A DNA stretch of 64,000 nt from Sulfidibacterium sp964549335 (GCA_964549335.1 CAZJUQ010000025.1:1-64000), one strand, 5' to 3'; counted from the first letter of the stretch, positions 26,914-35,700 are shown. Notes: a model not told the origin generated them from the sequence alone. Translations and numbers: made by a program.

Positions 26914-28275
26914 ATGGCACAAAAACCGTCGATACCGAAAGGGACAAGAGATTTTACGCCACTGGTGATGGCTCGCAGAAATTATATTTTCAGTATCATA
27001 CGCAAAGTATTTGAAAAATACGGCTACCAAGCTATTGAGACTCCCGCAATGGAAAATCTGAGCACCTTGCTCGGCAAGTATGGAGAAGAGGGGGACAGGC
27101 TTCTGTTTAAAATTTTAAACTCGGGTGATTTTCTTGCAAAAACCGGTAGAGATGAATTGTTAACAGCCGACTCGTCAAAGCTGGCGCTCAAGATTTCGGA
27201 AAAAGGTTTACGTTACGACCTCACCGTTCCTTTTGCGCGTTTTGTGGTACAACATCGAAACGACATAACATTCCCTTTTAAACGTTATCAGATACAGCCC
27301 GTTTGGCGTGCCGATCGTCCTCAAAAGGGCCGCTATCGCGAATTTTATCAATGCGATGTTGATATTATAGGTTCAGACTCGTTGCTCAACGAACTCGATC
27401 TTATCAGAATGATAGACGAAGTCTTTTCGGAACTCAACATCAACATTGTAATTAAAATTAACAACAGAAAACTTTTGAGCGGTATTGCCCGGGTTATGGG
27501 TTACCCCGGAAAATTGACCGATATTACCGTAGCCATCGATAAACTTGATAAAATAGGCATTGAAAATGTTTATGAAGAGCTTCGCAGCAAAGGTATCGAC
27601 GACGATGCCATATCGCAGTTGGAACCGATAATAAACCTTGACAGCGAAAACGAAAAAAAGTTACAATGTCTTAAAGAGTTGATAGGAGGCACCGAAGAGG
27701 GTAGCAAGGGTATTCTTGAACTCGAGGAGCTTCTCGGTTATTTGAAAAATGTAGATATAAAAGCAAAAATCGAAGTAGATCAAACCCTTGCCCGCGGACT
27801 GAATTATTATACCGGTGCCATTTTCGAAGTTAAAGCCGAAGGGGTGCAAATCGGAAGTATATGCGGAGGCGGACGCTACGATAACCTTACAGGGGTGTTC
27901 GGACTGCCCGGTGTTTCGGGTGTGGGTGTCTCTTTTGGCGCCGACCGCATTTACGACGTTATGAATGAACTGACCCTTTTCCCCGCCGGTGCTCTTGCCT
28001 CTTCGAAATTGCTCATTGTCAATTTCGGTAAAAAAGAGGTCGCACACAGCCTTAAACTTTTGGAAAAAATACAAAATGCCGGAATTAAAGCCGAAATTTA
28101 TCCCGATGCCGCAAAGATGAAAAAACAATTGAAATATGCCGATCAAAAACGGATACCCTTTGTTTTGCTCGCAGGTGAAGAGGAAATGGAAAATGAAATT
28201 TATACTTTGAAAAATATGCACTCGGGCGAACAGTTAAAATTGAAATTGGAGGAAATAATAGATAAAATTAAATAG
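26914..28275 (+). CDS. hisS: Histidyl-tRNA synthetase
   Basis: 453 residues, class II synthetase. Motif 1 region (IPKGTRDFTPLVMARRNYI), motif 2 (FKRYQIQPVWRADRPQKGRYREFYQCDVD), the histidine-binding LARGLNYYTGAIFE and GSICGGGRYDNL, motif 3 (GVSFGADRIYDV), and a C-terminal anticodon-binding domain. It charges tRNA-His. Followed after 88 bp by hutH, another histidine-using enzyme, probably transcribed together. Confidence 0.96.
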   Translation: MAQKPSIPKGTRDFTPLVMARRNYIFSIIRKVFEKYGYQAIETPAMENLSTLLGKYGEEGDRLLFKILNSGDFLAKTGRDELLTADSSKLALKISEKGLRYDLTVPFARFVVQHRNDITFPFKRYQIQPVWRADRPQKGRYREFYQCDVDIIGSDSLLNELDLIRMIDEVFSELNINIVIKINNRKLLSGIARVMGYPGKLTDITVAIDKLDKIGIENVYEELRSKGIDDDAISQLEPIINLDSENEKKLQCLKELIGGTEEGSKGILELEELLGYLKNVDIKAKIEVDQTLARGLNYYTGAIFEVKAEGVQIGSICGGGRYDNLTGVFGLPGVSGVGVSFGADRIYDVMNELTLFPAGALASSKLLIVNFGKKEVAHSLKLLEKIQNAGIKAEIYPDAAKMKKQLKYADQKRIPFVLLAGEEEMENEIYTLKNMHSGEQLKLKLEEIIDKIK

Positions 28276-28363
28276 GGGCTTTCAACATTTTTTTGCGAAA
28301 GTGACCGTTTTTTATTCTACTTGTATTAACCGGAATGAAATTGTACGAAAAAACAAAAAAAAG

Positions 28364-29884
28364 ATGGACAACATACATTTTATCACTCCCGAAAAACTTA
28401 CTTACCGGAAAGTTTTTGAGTTGTTGAACAGCGACAAAAAGTTGCAGTTGTCGCAAGAGTCAAAAGAGTTGATAACAGGTTGCAGAAATTATCTTGATAA
28501 AAAATTGATGGAGAGCGACGAGCCCGTTTACGGAATAAATACCGGTTTCGGGGCGTTGTACGACAGAAGCATATCAACCGACGATTTGAGTTTGTTGCAA
28601 GAAAATTTGGTGATGTCGCATGCATGCGGAATGGGGGAGGAGGTCCCCGCCGGTATTGTAAAACTGATGCTTTTGCTTAAAATACAATCGCTTTCGTATG
28701 GGCATTCCGGCGTTCAGCTTGTTACCGTGCAACGTCTTGTCGATTTCTACAACAATAATATTATACCGGTTGTTTATCAACAGGGCTCGCTCGGTGCTTC
28801 GGGCGATTTGGCTCCTCTTGCTCATCTTTCGTTGCCGTTGCTCGGTAAAGGAGAAGTCTATTTTAACGGGATAAAACAAAAATCGGGAGACGTTTTAAAA
28901 CAGCTGGGGCTGGAGCCGGTAAAATTAAAATCGAAAGAGGGTTTGGCTCTACTTAACGGAACGCAGTTTATGAGTGCTTTCGGAATATATTCATTGTTAA
29001 AGGCGTTTCGTCTTTCGGAACTCGCCGACATTATAGGGGCTCTTTCGCTGGACGCTTTCGACGGTCGCATCGAACCTTTTTACGATGCATTACATCAAAT
29101 ACGTCACCATAAAGGACAAATACAAACAGCCGAACGTTACAGGCTTATTTTGGAGGGAAGCGAACTTATTAAGCGGAGAAAAGAACATGTTCAGGACCCG
29201 TATTCTTTTCGTTGTATTCCGCAAGTTCACGGTGCCTCAAAAGATTCGGTAAACTATGTTGCATACGTTTTTTCCAACGAAATGAATGCCGTTACAGACA
29301 ATCCCACAATATTTCCGGAAGAGGACATGATAATCTCGGGCGGAAACTTTCACGGACAACCCTTGGCCTTGGCTCTCGATAACCTTGCAATAGCAGTAGC
29401 CGAATGGGGTAATATTTCAGAAAGGAGAACATATCAACTTTTGCACGGAAAACGAGGACTTCCGCCATTTTTGGTTGCCAATCCGGGACTTAATTCCGGT
29501 TTTATGATTCCGCAATATACCGCAGCATCCATTGTTAACCAAAACAAGCAGTTGTGTACTCCGGCATCGGTCGATTCCATAGAGTCGTCGCAAGGTCAGG
29601 AAGACCATGTGAGTATGGGTGCCAATGCCGCTACCAAAGTGTGGAAGGTGGTTAACAATGTGGAAAGAATACTGGCCATAGAGCTTTTTAATGCCGCTCA
29701 AGCCCTCGATTTCAGAAGGCCTTTGAAAACGTCACCCTTTTTGGAAGAATTTGTTGCTAAATACCGAAATGAGGTCACTTTTGTTAAAAACGATAAAATA
29801 CTTCACGACGAAATGGAAAAATCGGTTGAATTTTTGCGAAATGTTGAATATACCTTGCCCGATGCCTTAATGGAAGGGATTTAA
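28364..29884 (+). CDS. hutH: Histidine ammonia-lyase
   Basis: 506 residues from the ATG at 28364 (MDNIHFITPEK). The Ala-Ser-Gly triplet that forms the MIO cofactor is in GSLGASGDLAPLAHLSLPLL. NLVMSHACGMG carries the His of the HAL active site, and GQEDHVSMGANAATK carries the Glu that in HAL reads the imidazole; in phenylalanine/tyrosine lyases this is usually Gln. So histidine is favoured as substrate, giving urocanate. The rest of the hut pathway is not in the window. Placed directly after hisS. Confidence 0.9.
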   Translation: MDNIHFITPEKLTYRKVFELLNSDKKLQLSQESKELITGCRNYLDKKLMESDEPVYGINTGFGALYDRSISTDDLSLLQENLVMSHACGMGEEVPAGIVKLMLLLKIQSLSYGHSGVQLVTVQRLVDFYNNNIIPVVYQQGSLGASGDLAPLAHLSLPLLGKGEVYFNGIKQKSGDVLKQLGLEPVKLKSKEGLALLNGTQFMSAFGIYSLLKAFRLSELADIIGALSLDAFDGRIEPFYDALHQIRHHKGQIQTAERYRLILEGSELIKRRKEHVQDPYSFRCIPQVHGASKDSVNYVAYVFSNEMNAVTDNPTIFPEEDMIISGGNFHGQPLALALDNLAIAVAEWGNISERRTYQLLHGKRGLPPFLVANPGLNSGFMIPQYTAASIVNQNKQLCTPASVDSIESSQGQEDHVSMGANAATKVWKVVNNVERILAIELFNAAQALDFRRPLKTSPFLEEFVAKYRNEVTFVKNDKILHDEMEKSVEFLRNVEYTLPDALMEGI

Positions 29885-30046
29885 AAAAAGGAATTCCCGG
29901 TAACCGGCAGTGGACGGAAGTTGCAAACCAATATCCGGCCGGACATGTAATTTCGCATCCGTTTTGTATAAACGGCAAGTAATGTCTTTCCGTTTGAAAA
30001 GTATATTTTCTTTGCCCCTATTTGGTGAAAATTTATAAAAAGAGAT

Positions 30047-30054
30047 TATTTTTG
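30047..30054 (+). promoter_or_regulatory. Promoter of the MntP-like gene
   Basis: TATTTTTG matches TAnnTTTG, with TTTG at 30021-30024 and a 22-bp spacer. The start codon lies 42 bp downstream. Confidence 0.65.
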
Positions 30055-30096
30055 CACTTATTCCAGCGCGTTTTTTTTGAAATTGCCTTAAAGTAA

Positions 30097-30642
30097 ATGG
30101 AAAACATAATAACAGTTTTGCTTTTTGTTGCTTTTGCCGTTCAAGCGGCTCCGGTGTCTCTCGGCTTAAATTCGTCTCGTCCCGGAATAGCTCACCTCGC
30201 CATACGTATTTCGATAATTGTTTTAATGCAGTTGGCGATGCTGTTTCTCGGTATTTTGTTGGGCAACAGGTTTATGTTTATGCTCGAAAGCGATAAACGG
30301 ATGGTGCTTTTTGCCGGATTTTTTCTTTTGGCAATTAGATATTTTCTTGAGGTTTTCAAAATCCGAAAAGGAGAACGTACATACCCCGTAAACAACGATT
30401 TGGACATTTTGGTTCCTTCCGTTGCGGTATCCATAAACACCTTTCTCGGAGGAATTTTACTCTATTACGTAAATGTTACGCGACAAAGCGCATTGCTCTA
30501 CCTGTTTGTGTTTTCCTTGTTGACAAGTTTATTTTACGCTTTTCAACCGTTTAAAAAACAGTCGTTTGCATCAGTGTCGCTAATTTATTTTGTGTCGGGC
30601 ATTATATTTATTGTTATTTCCTTTTACTTTGCATTTTTTTAA
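30097..30642 (+). CDS. MntP-like membrane protein lacking the key acidic residues
   Basis: 181 residues with about six membrane helices in two halves, as in the MntP/YtaF manganese exporter family. In that family each half opens with an M/I-D-A-F/x motif; here the equivalents are LLFVAFAVQAAPVSLGL in the first half and VPSVAVSINTFLGGILLYY in the second, so both membrane aspartates are gone (Q-A-A and I-N-T). It may have lost metal transport, moved other cargo, or only resemble MntP. A promoter precedes it. Assignment is by pattern only. Confidence 0.6.
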   Translation: MENIITVLLFVAFAVQAAPVSLGLNSSRPGIAHLAIRISIIVLMQLAMLFLGILLGNRFMFMLESDKRMVLFAGFFLLAIRYFLEVFKIRKGERTYPVNNDLDILVPSVAVSINTFLGGILLYYVNVTRQSALLYLFVFSLLTSLFYAFQPFKKQSFASVSLIYFVSGIIFIVISFYFAFF

Positions 30643-30706
30643 AACAAAGTTCCGGATATAGGAACCCGTTTAATTTTTCAGTAAATAATCAATTATTAAA
30701 TAGTAG

Positions 30707-31726
30707 ATGAAAAAGGTTTTTATTACTTTGTTGTTGGCAATTTTCACATTGCCTTTTTATGCGGTATCACAAATCCCGCCGGGTTATTACAGTAGTGCCG
30801 AAGGTAAAACCGGCAGTCAGTTGAAAGCGGCTTTGCATGATATAATCAAAGGGCACACAACATACGGATACGGCAGTTTATGGGATATATTAAGCAATAC
30901 GGACGAAGATCCCGCCAATCATAATAACGTTATTTTGATATACAGCGGTATATCGCGTAGCAAATCGAGTCACGGAGGCAGTCAGGGAGATTGGAACCGT
31001 GAGCATGTGTGGGCAAAATCGCATGGCGGCTTCGGAACAACGGCACCCGCCGGCACCGATGCACACCACATTCGTCCCGCCGATGTTCAGGTTAACAGTT
31101 TGCGCGGACACCTCGATTTTGATATGGGAGGAAGTCCTGTTCCCGGTGCTCCGGGATGCTACAAAGATGACGACTCGTTTGAACCGCGAAATGCCGTAAA
31201 AGGTGATGTCGCCCGTATGATTTTGTATATGGCTGTCAGGTATGAGGGTGATAACGGAGAACCCGATTTGGAAGTGGTGGATTATGTTAATACATATCCC
31301 CAACCTAAGCACGGGAAGTTGTCGACACTTTTGGAATGGAACGCCCAGGATCCGCCCGACGATTTTGAAAGACACCGTAACGATGTTATTTATTACGATT
31401 ATCAACACAATAGAAATCCGTTTATCGACCATCCCGAATATGTTGCATCGATATTCGGAGGACCAAACTCAATTAACAATAACCCCGAGTTGAACGTGGA
31501 AGTGTACCCCAATCCCGTCTCTGTTTCCCTTACCGTGTCGTGCGGCGATATGCCGGGATTTTCTTATGCTCTCGTCTCTTTAACGGGAAAGGTCCTCAGA
31601 AAAAATAATCTGAATAGCGGGGAAAACAAAATTGATGTTTCCGCATTGCCCCGCGGAATCTATTTTTTACGTCTGTTTAATTACAAGAAAAACTATTTTC
31701 ACACCTATAAAATAATTCTTGAATAA
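30707..31726 (+). CDS. Secreted endonuclease I with T9SS sorting domain
   Basis: 339 residues. Signal peptide (KVFITLLLAIFTLPFYAVSQ), then the endonuclease I (EndA/NucM) domain with its beta-beta-alpha-metal nuclease site: GDWNREHVWAKSHGGFG (E-H-V/x-W and catalytic His), TDAHHIRPADVQVNSLRG. The last ~75 residues (LNVEVYPNPVSVSLTVSCG ... LPRGIYFLRLF ... YKIIL) are a T9SS type A sorting domain. It should degrade DNA outside the cell, for nutrients or biofilm turnover. It fits the comEC and phosphate-transport genes only loosely. Confidence 0.93.
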   Translation: MKKVFITLLLAIFTLPFYAVSQIPPGYYSSAEGKTGSQLKAALHDIIKGHTTYGYGSLWDILSNTDEDPANHNNVILIYSGISRSKSSHGGSQGDWNREHVWAKSHGGFGTTAPAGTDAHHIRPADVQVNSLRGHLDFDMGGSPVPGAPGCYKDDDSFEPRNAVKGDVARMILYMAVRYEGDNGEPDLEVVDYVNTYPQPKHGKLSTLLEWNAQDPPDDFERHRNDVIYYDYQHNRNPFIDHPEYVASIFGGPNSINNNPELNVEVYPNPVSVSLTVSCGDMPGFSYALVSLTGKVLRKNNLNSGENKIDVSALPRGIYFLRLFNYKKNYFHTYKIILE

Positions 31727-31750
31727 TACACTGCCCCCTCTTATTGAAAA

Positions 31751-32209
31751 ATGGAAAAACAACCTTTAATACGCATCACAAAAGAGTTTAAATTTGAGAT
31801 GGCTCATGCCTTGAAAGGCTATGACGGTTTATGCCGTAACATTCACGGACATTCGTACGAGTTGCTCGTTACGGTGGCTGGGTACCCCGTTTCGGACCCC
31901 CGAAGCCCCAAACTCGGTATGGTAATGGATTTCGGCGACTTGAAAAAAATCGTCAGGGAGACCATTGTTGATAAGTTCGATCATGCCTTGGTGGTTAATA
32001 AAGATATGGACCCGGCATATATAGAGCAACTGAAAAAAGAGAATGAGCGCCTCATTTTGTTGGATTACCAGCCTACCAGCGAACTTATGATAACCGATTT
32101 CGCCAGGCGAATAAAAAAAAGACTCCCTCCGGAGATAAAACTTAAATACCTTATGTTGCGCGAAACGGTTACCTCGTTTGCCGAGTGGTTTGCCGAAGAT
32201 AACGAATAA
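31751..32209 (+). CDS. queD: 6-carboxytetrahydropterin synthase / 6-pyruvoyl-tetrahydropterin synthase homologue
   Basis: 152 residues. Zinc ligands appear in FEMAHALKGYDGLCRNIHGHSYEL (first His and the H-G-H), with the catalytic Cys in GLC-R-N-I-H; GMVMDFGDLKKIV, FDHALVVN and LRETVTSFAEW complete the tunnelling-fold signature. The substrate is dihydroneopterin triphosphate and the likely product 6-carboxytetrahydropterin for queuosine synthesis. The other que genes are not in the window. It follows the nuclease gene by 24 bp. Confidence 0.9.
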   Translation: MEKQPLIRITKEFKFEMAHALKGYDGLCRNIHGHSYELLVTVAGYPVSDPRSPKLGMVMDFGDLKKIVRETIVDKFDHALVVNKDMDPAYIEQLKKENERLILLDYQPTSELMITDFARRIKKRLPPEIKLKYLMLRETVTSFAEWFAEDNE

Positions 32210-32399
32210 CACTTCAGAAAAACAAGACATATTGACAGGTTTGTCGTTTTGTTTATGTCAAATAGGCATAAAAAATATATCTCTTCTTTTTCCGGTTTAG
32301 TTCCGTTTCTTTTCCTGTTTAATGTTTTATATTGAAATTCAGTACATTTTTGAATGTTTTCCGCTTTCCCCGCATGTTGTTGGGCAAAAATTTTTTCCG

Positions 32400-32415
32400 T
32401 TGGCACATAAATTGA
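32400..32415 (+). promoter_or_regulatory. Possible sigma-54-like promoter of hsp20
   Basis: TTGGCACATAAATTGA resembles the -24/-12 consensus TGGCAC-N5-TTGC: the GG and the second pair are separated by the required 10 nt, but the -12 pair is GA rather than GC. No TAnnTTTG box was seen in this gap. It lies about 68 bp before the hsp20 ATG. Speculative. Confidence 0.3.
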
Positions 32416-32482
32416 AAACGGGAAGTGAAAAACAAAAAAAATGATTAACAAAACAAAAAATATCAAGAAAGGAGGAGATGCT

Positions 32483-32905
32483 ATGAACTTGGTAAAATTC
32501 AATCAGTATCCGTCGTTAACAGACCTTATGGAAAATCTTGAAAGAACCTTTTTGGGCAGAGTTGACGAATTTAGCGGCGATATTCCCGCTGTAAACATTA
32601 AAGAGGAAAACAACAAATTCGTTTTGGAAATGGCTGCTCCGGGACTTAAAAAGGATGACTTCAACATAAATCTCGACAACTATGTTTTAACTATCTCTTC
32701 TGAAAAGAAAGAGGAGCAAAAAGAGGACAAAGACAACTACACTCGCAGAGAGTTCCTCTACACAAGTTTCAGCCGCTCGTTTACGTTGCCTAAAACCGTT
32801 GATATCGACAAAATCAAAGCCGATTACAAAAACGGTATCCTTACGGTAACTCTGCCTAAAAAAGAAGAAGAGGCTAAACTTACCAAACAAATAAAGATTT
32901 CGTAA
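32483..32905 (+). CDS. Small heat-shock protein, Hsp20/alpha-crystallin family
   Basis: 140 residues from the ATG at 32483, chosen because a strong Shine-Dalgarno (AGGAGG at 32470-32475) lies 7 bp upstream; an earlier in-frame ATG at 32441 would put that site inside the gene. The alpha-crystallin domain (~35-130) starts PAVNIKEENNKFVLEMAAPG and ends with the typical DYKNGILTVTLPKKEE, with I-K-I at the very C-terminus corresponding to the I-x-I assembly motif. It holds unfolding proteins in an ATP-independent way. A clear terminator follows. Confidence 0.95.
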   Translation: MNLVKFNQYPSLTDLMENLERTFLGRVDEFSGDIPAVNIKEENNKFVLEMAAPGLKKDDFNINLDNYVLTISSEKKEEQKEDKDNYTRREFLYTSFSRSFTLPKTVDIDKIKADYKNGILTVTLPKKEEEAKLTKQIKIS

Positions 32906-32927
32906 CGTTAAGGTCTGTTTTACAGAT

Positions 32928-32959
32928 AAAAAAACCCGGTTTATTTACCGGGTTTTTTT
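32928..32959 (+). terminator. Rho-independent terminator after hsp20
   Basis: Inverted repeat AAAAAAACCCGGT / ACCGGGTTTTTTT, 13-bp stem and 6-nt loop, ending in a T-run. Confidence 0.93.
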
Positions 32960-33067
32960 GTTTTCACCGTTTGAGAAATCAAAGATAAAAATCAAACCGG
33001 CACAAAAATACCGTTCTTGGTAGCAATAGTGTAGCCTCTGTTTTTCCGCTCTCCGTTTTTTCCCTTT

Positions 33068-33099
33068 CAGACCGATTTACGTGCAGACCGATTTACGTG
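33068..33099 (+). repeat. Exact 16-bp tandem direct repeat upstream of mscS
   Basis: Two adjacent identical copies of CAGACCGATTTACGTG, at 33068-33083 and 33084-33099. The second copy ends 14 bp before the mscS -7 box, so the pair covers and precedes the position of a -33 element: where an activator or repressor could bind as two copies on the same face about 1.5 turns apart. It may equally be a recent slippage duplication. Confidence 0.85.
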
Positions 33100-33113
33100 T
33101 AAAAAAAATAGTT

Positions 33114-33121
33114 TACATTTG
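33114..33121 (+). promoter_or_regulatory. -7 promoter box of mscS
   Basis: TACATTTG matches TAnnTTTG, 26 bp before the ATG at 33148. No TTG at the -33 position, where the second copy of the 16-bp repeat lies. Confidence 0.6.
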
Positions 33122-33147
33122 CACTATTAATCAAAAAATTATTGAAA

Positions 33148-33975
33148 ATGGAAAACATTAACGACCAAGCAGCTCAGTTATTAAGCATGATTTATGACGT
33201 GGGAGCCAAGTATGGTTTAAAACTTCTCGGAGCCGCAATAGCTCTTGTTATCGGATTATGGATAATAAAAGCCATAAACAAAAGTGCCGGCAAAATGATG
33301 TCCAAGGGAAATTTAGACCATTCGCTTTCAGGGTTTTTGTCGAGTATGATAAGTATAATACTCAAAACATTATTGATAATTAGTGTTTTGAGTATGATGG
33401 GAGTGAAAATGACATCGTTTATTGCAATACTAGGTGCAGCCGGACTCGCCGTCGGCATGGCTCTCTCCGGAACATTGCAAAATTTTGCGGGAGGTGTAAT
33501 GATACTTCTTTTCAAACCTTTCAAAGTTGGCGATTTTATAGAGGCGCAAGGATATATGGGGGTTGTAAAAGAGATTCAAATTTTTGTGACCATACTAACA
33601 ACTCCCGACAATAAAACGGTTATTATTCCTAATGCGGGTTTATCGAACAACTCGTTGACAAATTTCAGTGCGCAACCTTTACGCCGTGTCGACTGGTCGT
33701 TCGGTATAGCTTACGGCGACAGCTTCGACAAAGCCAAAGAGATGATTCTCGGCTTGATAAAAGAGGATAAAAGAATTTTAGACGACCCGGAACCTTTTAT
33801 AGCGCTTGGCGAACTTGCCGACAGCTCGGTAAACATTACCGTTAGGGTTTGGGTAAAAGGCGAAGATTATTGGGGAGTCTTTTTCGATATGAATGAAAAA
33901 TTCTATAAAAATGCTGACAAAGCGGGACTTAGCATTCCTTTCCCTCAGTTGGATGTTCATCTTGACAAAAATTAA
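33148..33975 (+). CDS. mscS: MscS-type small-conductance mechanosensitive channel
   Basis: 275 residues from the ATG at 33148; the frame also opens at a TTG two codons earlier. Three membrane helices (~20-40, ~62-85, ~90-115). The pore helix has the typical Gly/Ala packing AILGAAGLAVGMALSGTLQNFAGGVMIL, followed by the beta domain (FKVGDFIEAQGYMGVVKEIQIF, TPDNKTVIIPN) and the C-terminal alpha/beta domain. It releases solutes on osmotic downshock. The downstream barrel gene is 25 bp away and may be co-transcribed. Confidence 0.95.
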   Translation: MENINDQAAQLLSMIYDVGAKYGLKLLGAAIALVIGLWIIKAINKSAGKMMSKGNLDHSLSGFLSSMISIILKTLLIISVLSMMGVKMTSFIAILGAAGLAVGMALSGTLQNFAGGVMILLFKPFKVGDFIEAQGYMGVVKEIQIFVTILTTPDNKTVIIPNAGLSNNSLTNFSAQPLRRVDWSFGIAYGDSFDKAKEMILGLIKEDKRILDDPEPFIALGELADSSVNITVRVWVKGEDYWGVFFDMNEKFYKNADKAGLSIPFPQLDVHLDKN

Positions 33976-34000
33976 TTTAACCTTTTAAAATCGGTTTATT

Positions 34001-34708
34001 ATGAAAAAATTTTTTTTGGTGTCCGTTTTTATGTCGGTTTCGGTTTTTTTATCGGCTCAAGTTAAACCTTATGTTACCTCGGCGGGCGAAATGATTTTTT
34101 CGTTTGCAAAAATAGACCACAACGGAAGCAGCGGAAGTAACGTAATGCGTTGGTCTCCGGTCTTTAACTCCCAGGGGTTTGTTAACTTCGACATGGGTAA
34201 AAGTTTCGGTTTTGTTGCAGGTTTGGGAATTAGGAATGTCGGTTTTATTGATGATGCTTACGACCCCGATAACAGTGGCGTAAAAAAGAAATTCAGAACT
34301 TATAATTTTGGAATTCCTGTAGGTATAAAGCTGGGAAAGATGAACCGTTTTTTCATTTTCGGAGGATACGAAATAGAATTTCCTTTCCATTATAAAGAAA
34401 AAACCTTTGTCAACGGCGACAAACAGGATACCAAGATATCCGACTGGTTTTCTTCGAGAGTTCCGTCCTATTACAATACTGTTTACGGTGGCATACAGTT
34501 CCCTTACGGGTTAACGCTGAAAGTTAAATATTACCTTACCGGTTTCTTTAATAATGATTTTACCGAAATTGTAAACGGACAAGAGAGGCATCCTTACGAA
34601 AACTATAATGTAAATGTAATATACTTCTCGCTCAGTTTCAATCTTTTCAAAGGACACGATTTTGCCGTCAATGAGTTTAAAAAGGAAAAAACCACTGTGA
34701 TTTATTGA
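34001..34708 (+). CDS. Predicted outer-membrane beta-barrel protein
   Basis: 235 residues with a signal peptide (KKFFLVSVFMSVSVFLSAQ). The remainder shows alternating aromatic/hydrophobic beta strands (FGFVAGLGIRNVGFI, FGIPVGIKLGKM, FIFGGYEIEFPFHYKEK, LTLKVKYYLTGFF, VIYFSLSFNLF), as in the porin-like small barrels of Bacteroidota. The function is unknown. Probably co-transcribed with mscS, so a role in envelope or osmotic physiology is possible but unproven. Confidence 0.7.
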   Translation: MKKFFLVSVFMSVSVFLSAQVKPYVTSAGEMIFSFAKIDHNGSSGSNVMRWSPVFNSQGFVNFDMGKSFGFVAGLGIRNVGFIDDAYDPDNSGVKKKFRTYNFGIPVGIKLGKMNRFFIFGGYEIEFPFHYKEKTFVNGDKQDTKISDWFSSRVPSYYNTVYGGIQFPYGLTLKVKYYLTGFFNNDFTEIVNGQERHPYENYNVNVIYFSLSFNLFKGHDFAVNEFKKEKTTVIY

Positions 34709-35037
34709 TTTGACACCGCCGGAACAAGATGAAACCGGAATGAACTCAAATGTGAAAAGAGCGTTAAAAACTGTAAAAGCCTAAAAACAATACAATAGAC
34801 GTATTGATTGAAGGGGTTTGTTAAAGGGGCAATGTGCGTGCCGTATAATTTAAAAAATTAATGTTACCGGTGCTAATAGTTGAGTATGCCGTTGTTTTTT
34901 TAAGAAAAATTACCATATTCAATGTGGCAAGCATGTATCCGTAACATACTGATGGCATTGCGAAAACCGTTTTTTTGTCAAATGCTTTTACGTTATATTA
35001 AAGAGAAAAAAGAACGTTACGCTGATATACTTAGTTT
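34709..35037. other. Gene-free stretch before the PAP2 gene
   Basis: 329 bp without a credible open frame. No clear terminator for the upstream barrel gene and no TAnnTTTG box for the PAP2 gene were seen. Confidence 0.4.
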
Positions 35038-35619
35038 ATGTATGAAGTTTTAACAAACTTGGACACCTCAATTTTTTTATGGATAAACGGTCATCATTCA
35101 GCCGGCATGGACGAAATAATGCTTTTTGCCAGCGACAAACTGACGTGGATTCCCTTTTATGCATTGTTGGGTTTTTTTATAATAAAAGATTACGGTGTTA
35201 AAACCTTTTACGTATTGATATTTGTTGCCTTCACTGTTTTTTTGTCCGATCAGACCTCGGTTCATCTTTTCAAGGATATTTTTATGCGTTTGCGCCCGTG
35301 CCACAATCCGTCACTTGCGGCAATGGTTAGAATAGTGAACAATCATTGCGGGGGCAGTTACGGTTTTGTGTCGTCGCATGCCGCCAACAGTTTTGCCGTT
35401 GCGGGCTTTTTGAAAATAGTCCTGTACAACAGAAAAAAGAGGTTGCATACAATACTGTTCTTGTGGGCATTGTTGATTATTTACAGCAGGGTGTATCTTG
35501 GTGTTCATTATCCCGGAGATGTTGTTGCGGGAGCTGTGTTGGGATACGGATTGGGAGTTGCCGCAGGATTAGTATGCCGGCGTTTAACCGGCAACATTGA
35601 GGTAAATGCACTAAACTGA
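35038..35619 (+). CDS. PAP2-family membrane phosphatase
   Basis: 193 residues, about five membrane helices. All three phosphatase motifs are visible: K-x6-R-P in KDIFMRLRPCHNP (~85-97), S-S-H in GFVSSHAANSFAVAG (~117-131), and S-R-x5-H-x3-D in SRVYLGVHYPGDVVAG (~157-172). Such enzymes remove phosphate from lipids such as undecaprenyl pyrophosphate, phosphatidylglycerol phosphate or lipid A; the substrate cannot be told apart here. Confidence 0.92.
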   Translation: MYEVLTNLDTSIFLWINGHHSAGMDEIMLFASDKLTWIPFYALLGFFIIKDYGVKTFYVLIFVAFTVFLSDQTSVHLFKDIFMRLRPCHNPSLAAMVRIVNNHCGGSYGFVSSHAANSFAVAGFLKIVLYNRKKRLHTILFLWALLIIYSRVYLGVHYPGDVVAGAVLGYGLGVAAGLVCRRLTGNIEVNALN

Positions 35620-35678
35620 GAAAAGGGCTTTTTTCACGTGTAATTAAAATTTTATTTTCGGCACTTTAAAAAAGAGGC

Positions 35679-35686
35679 TACTTTTG
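35679..35686 (+). promoter_or_regulatory. -7 promoter box of the superoxide reductase gene
   Basis: TACTTTTG matches TAnnTTTG and is only 14 bp from the ATG, implying a very short leader. Confidence 0.55.
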
Positions 35687-35700
35687 AAAAAAATATACCT

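Noticed and set aside
28364..29884. Ammonia-lyase as tyrosine/phenylalanine lyase of a pigment (flexirubin) cluster
   Set aside because: The Glu typical of histidine lyases is present (QEDHVSMG) and no aryl-polyene genes are nearby.
33068..33099. Tandem repeat as start of a CRISPR array
   Set aside because: Only two copies, directly adjacent with no spacer, and no cas genes nearby.
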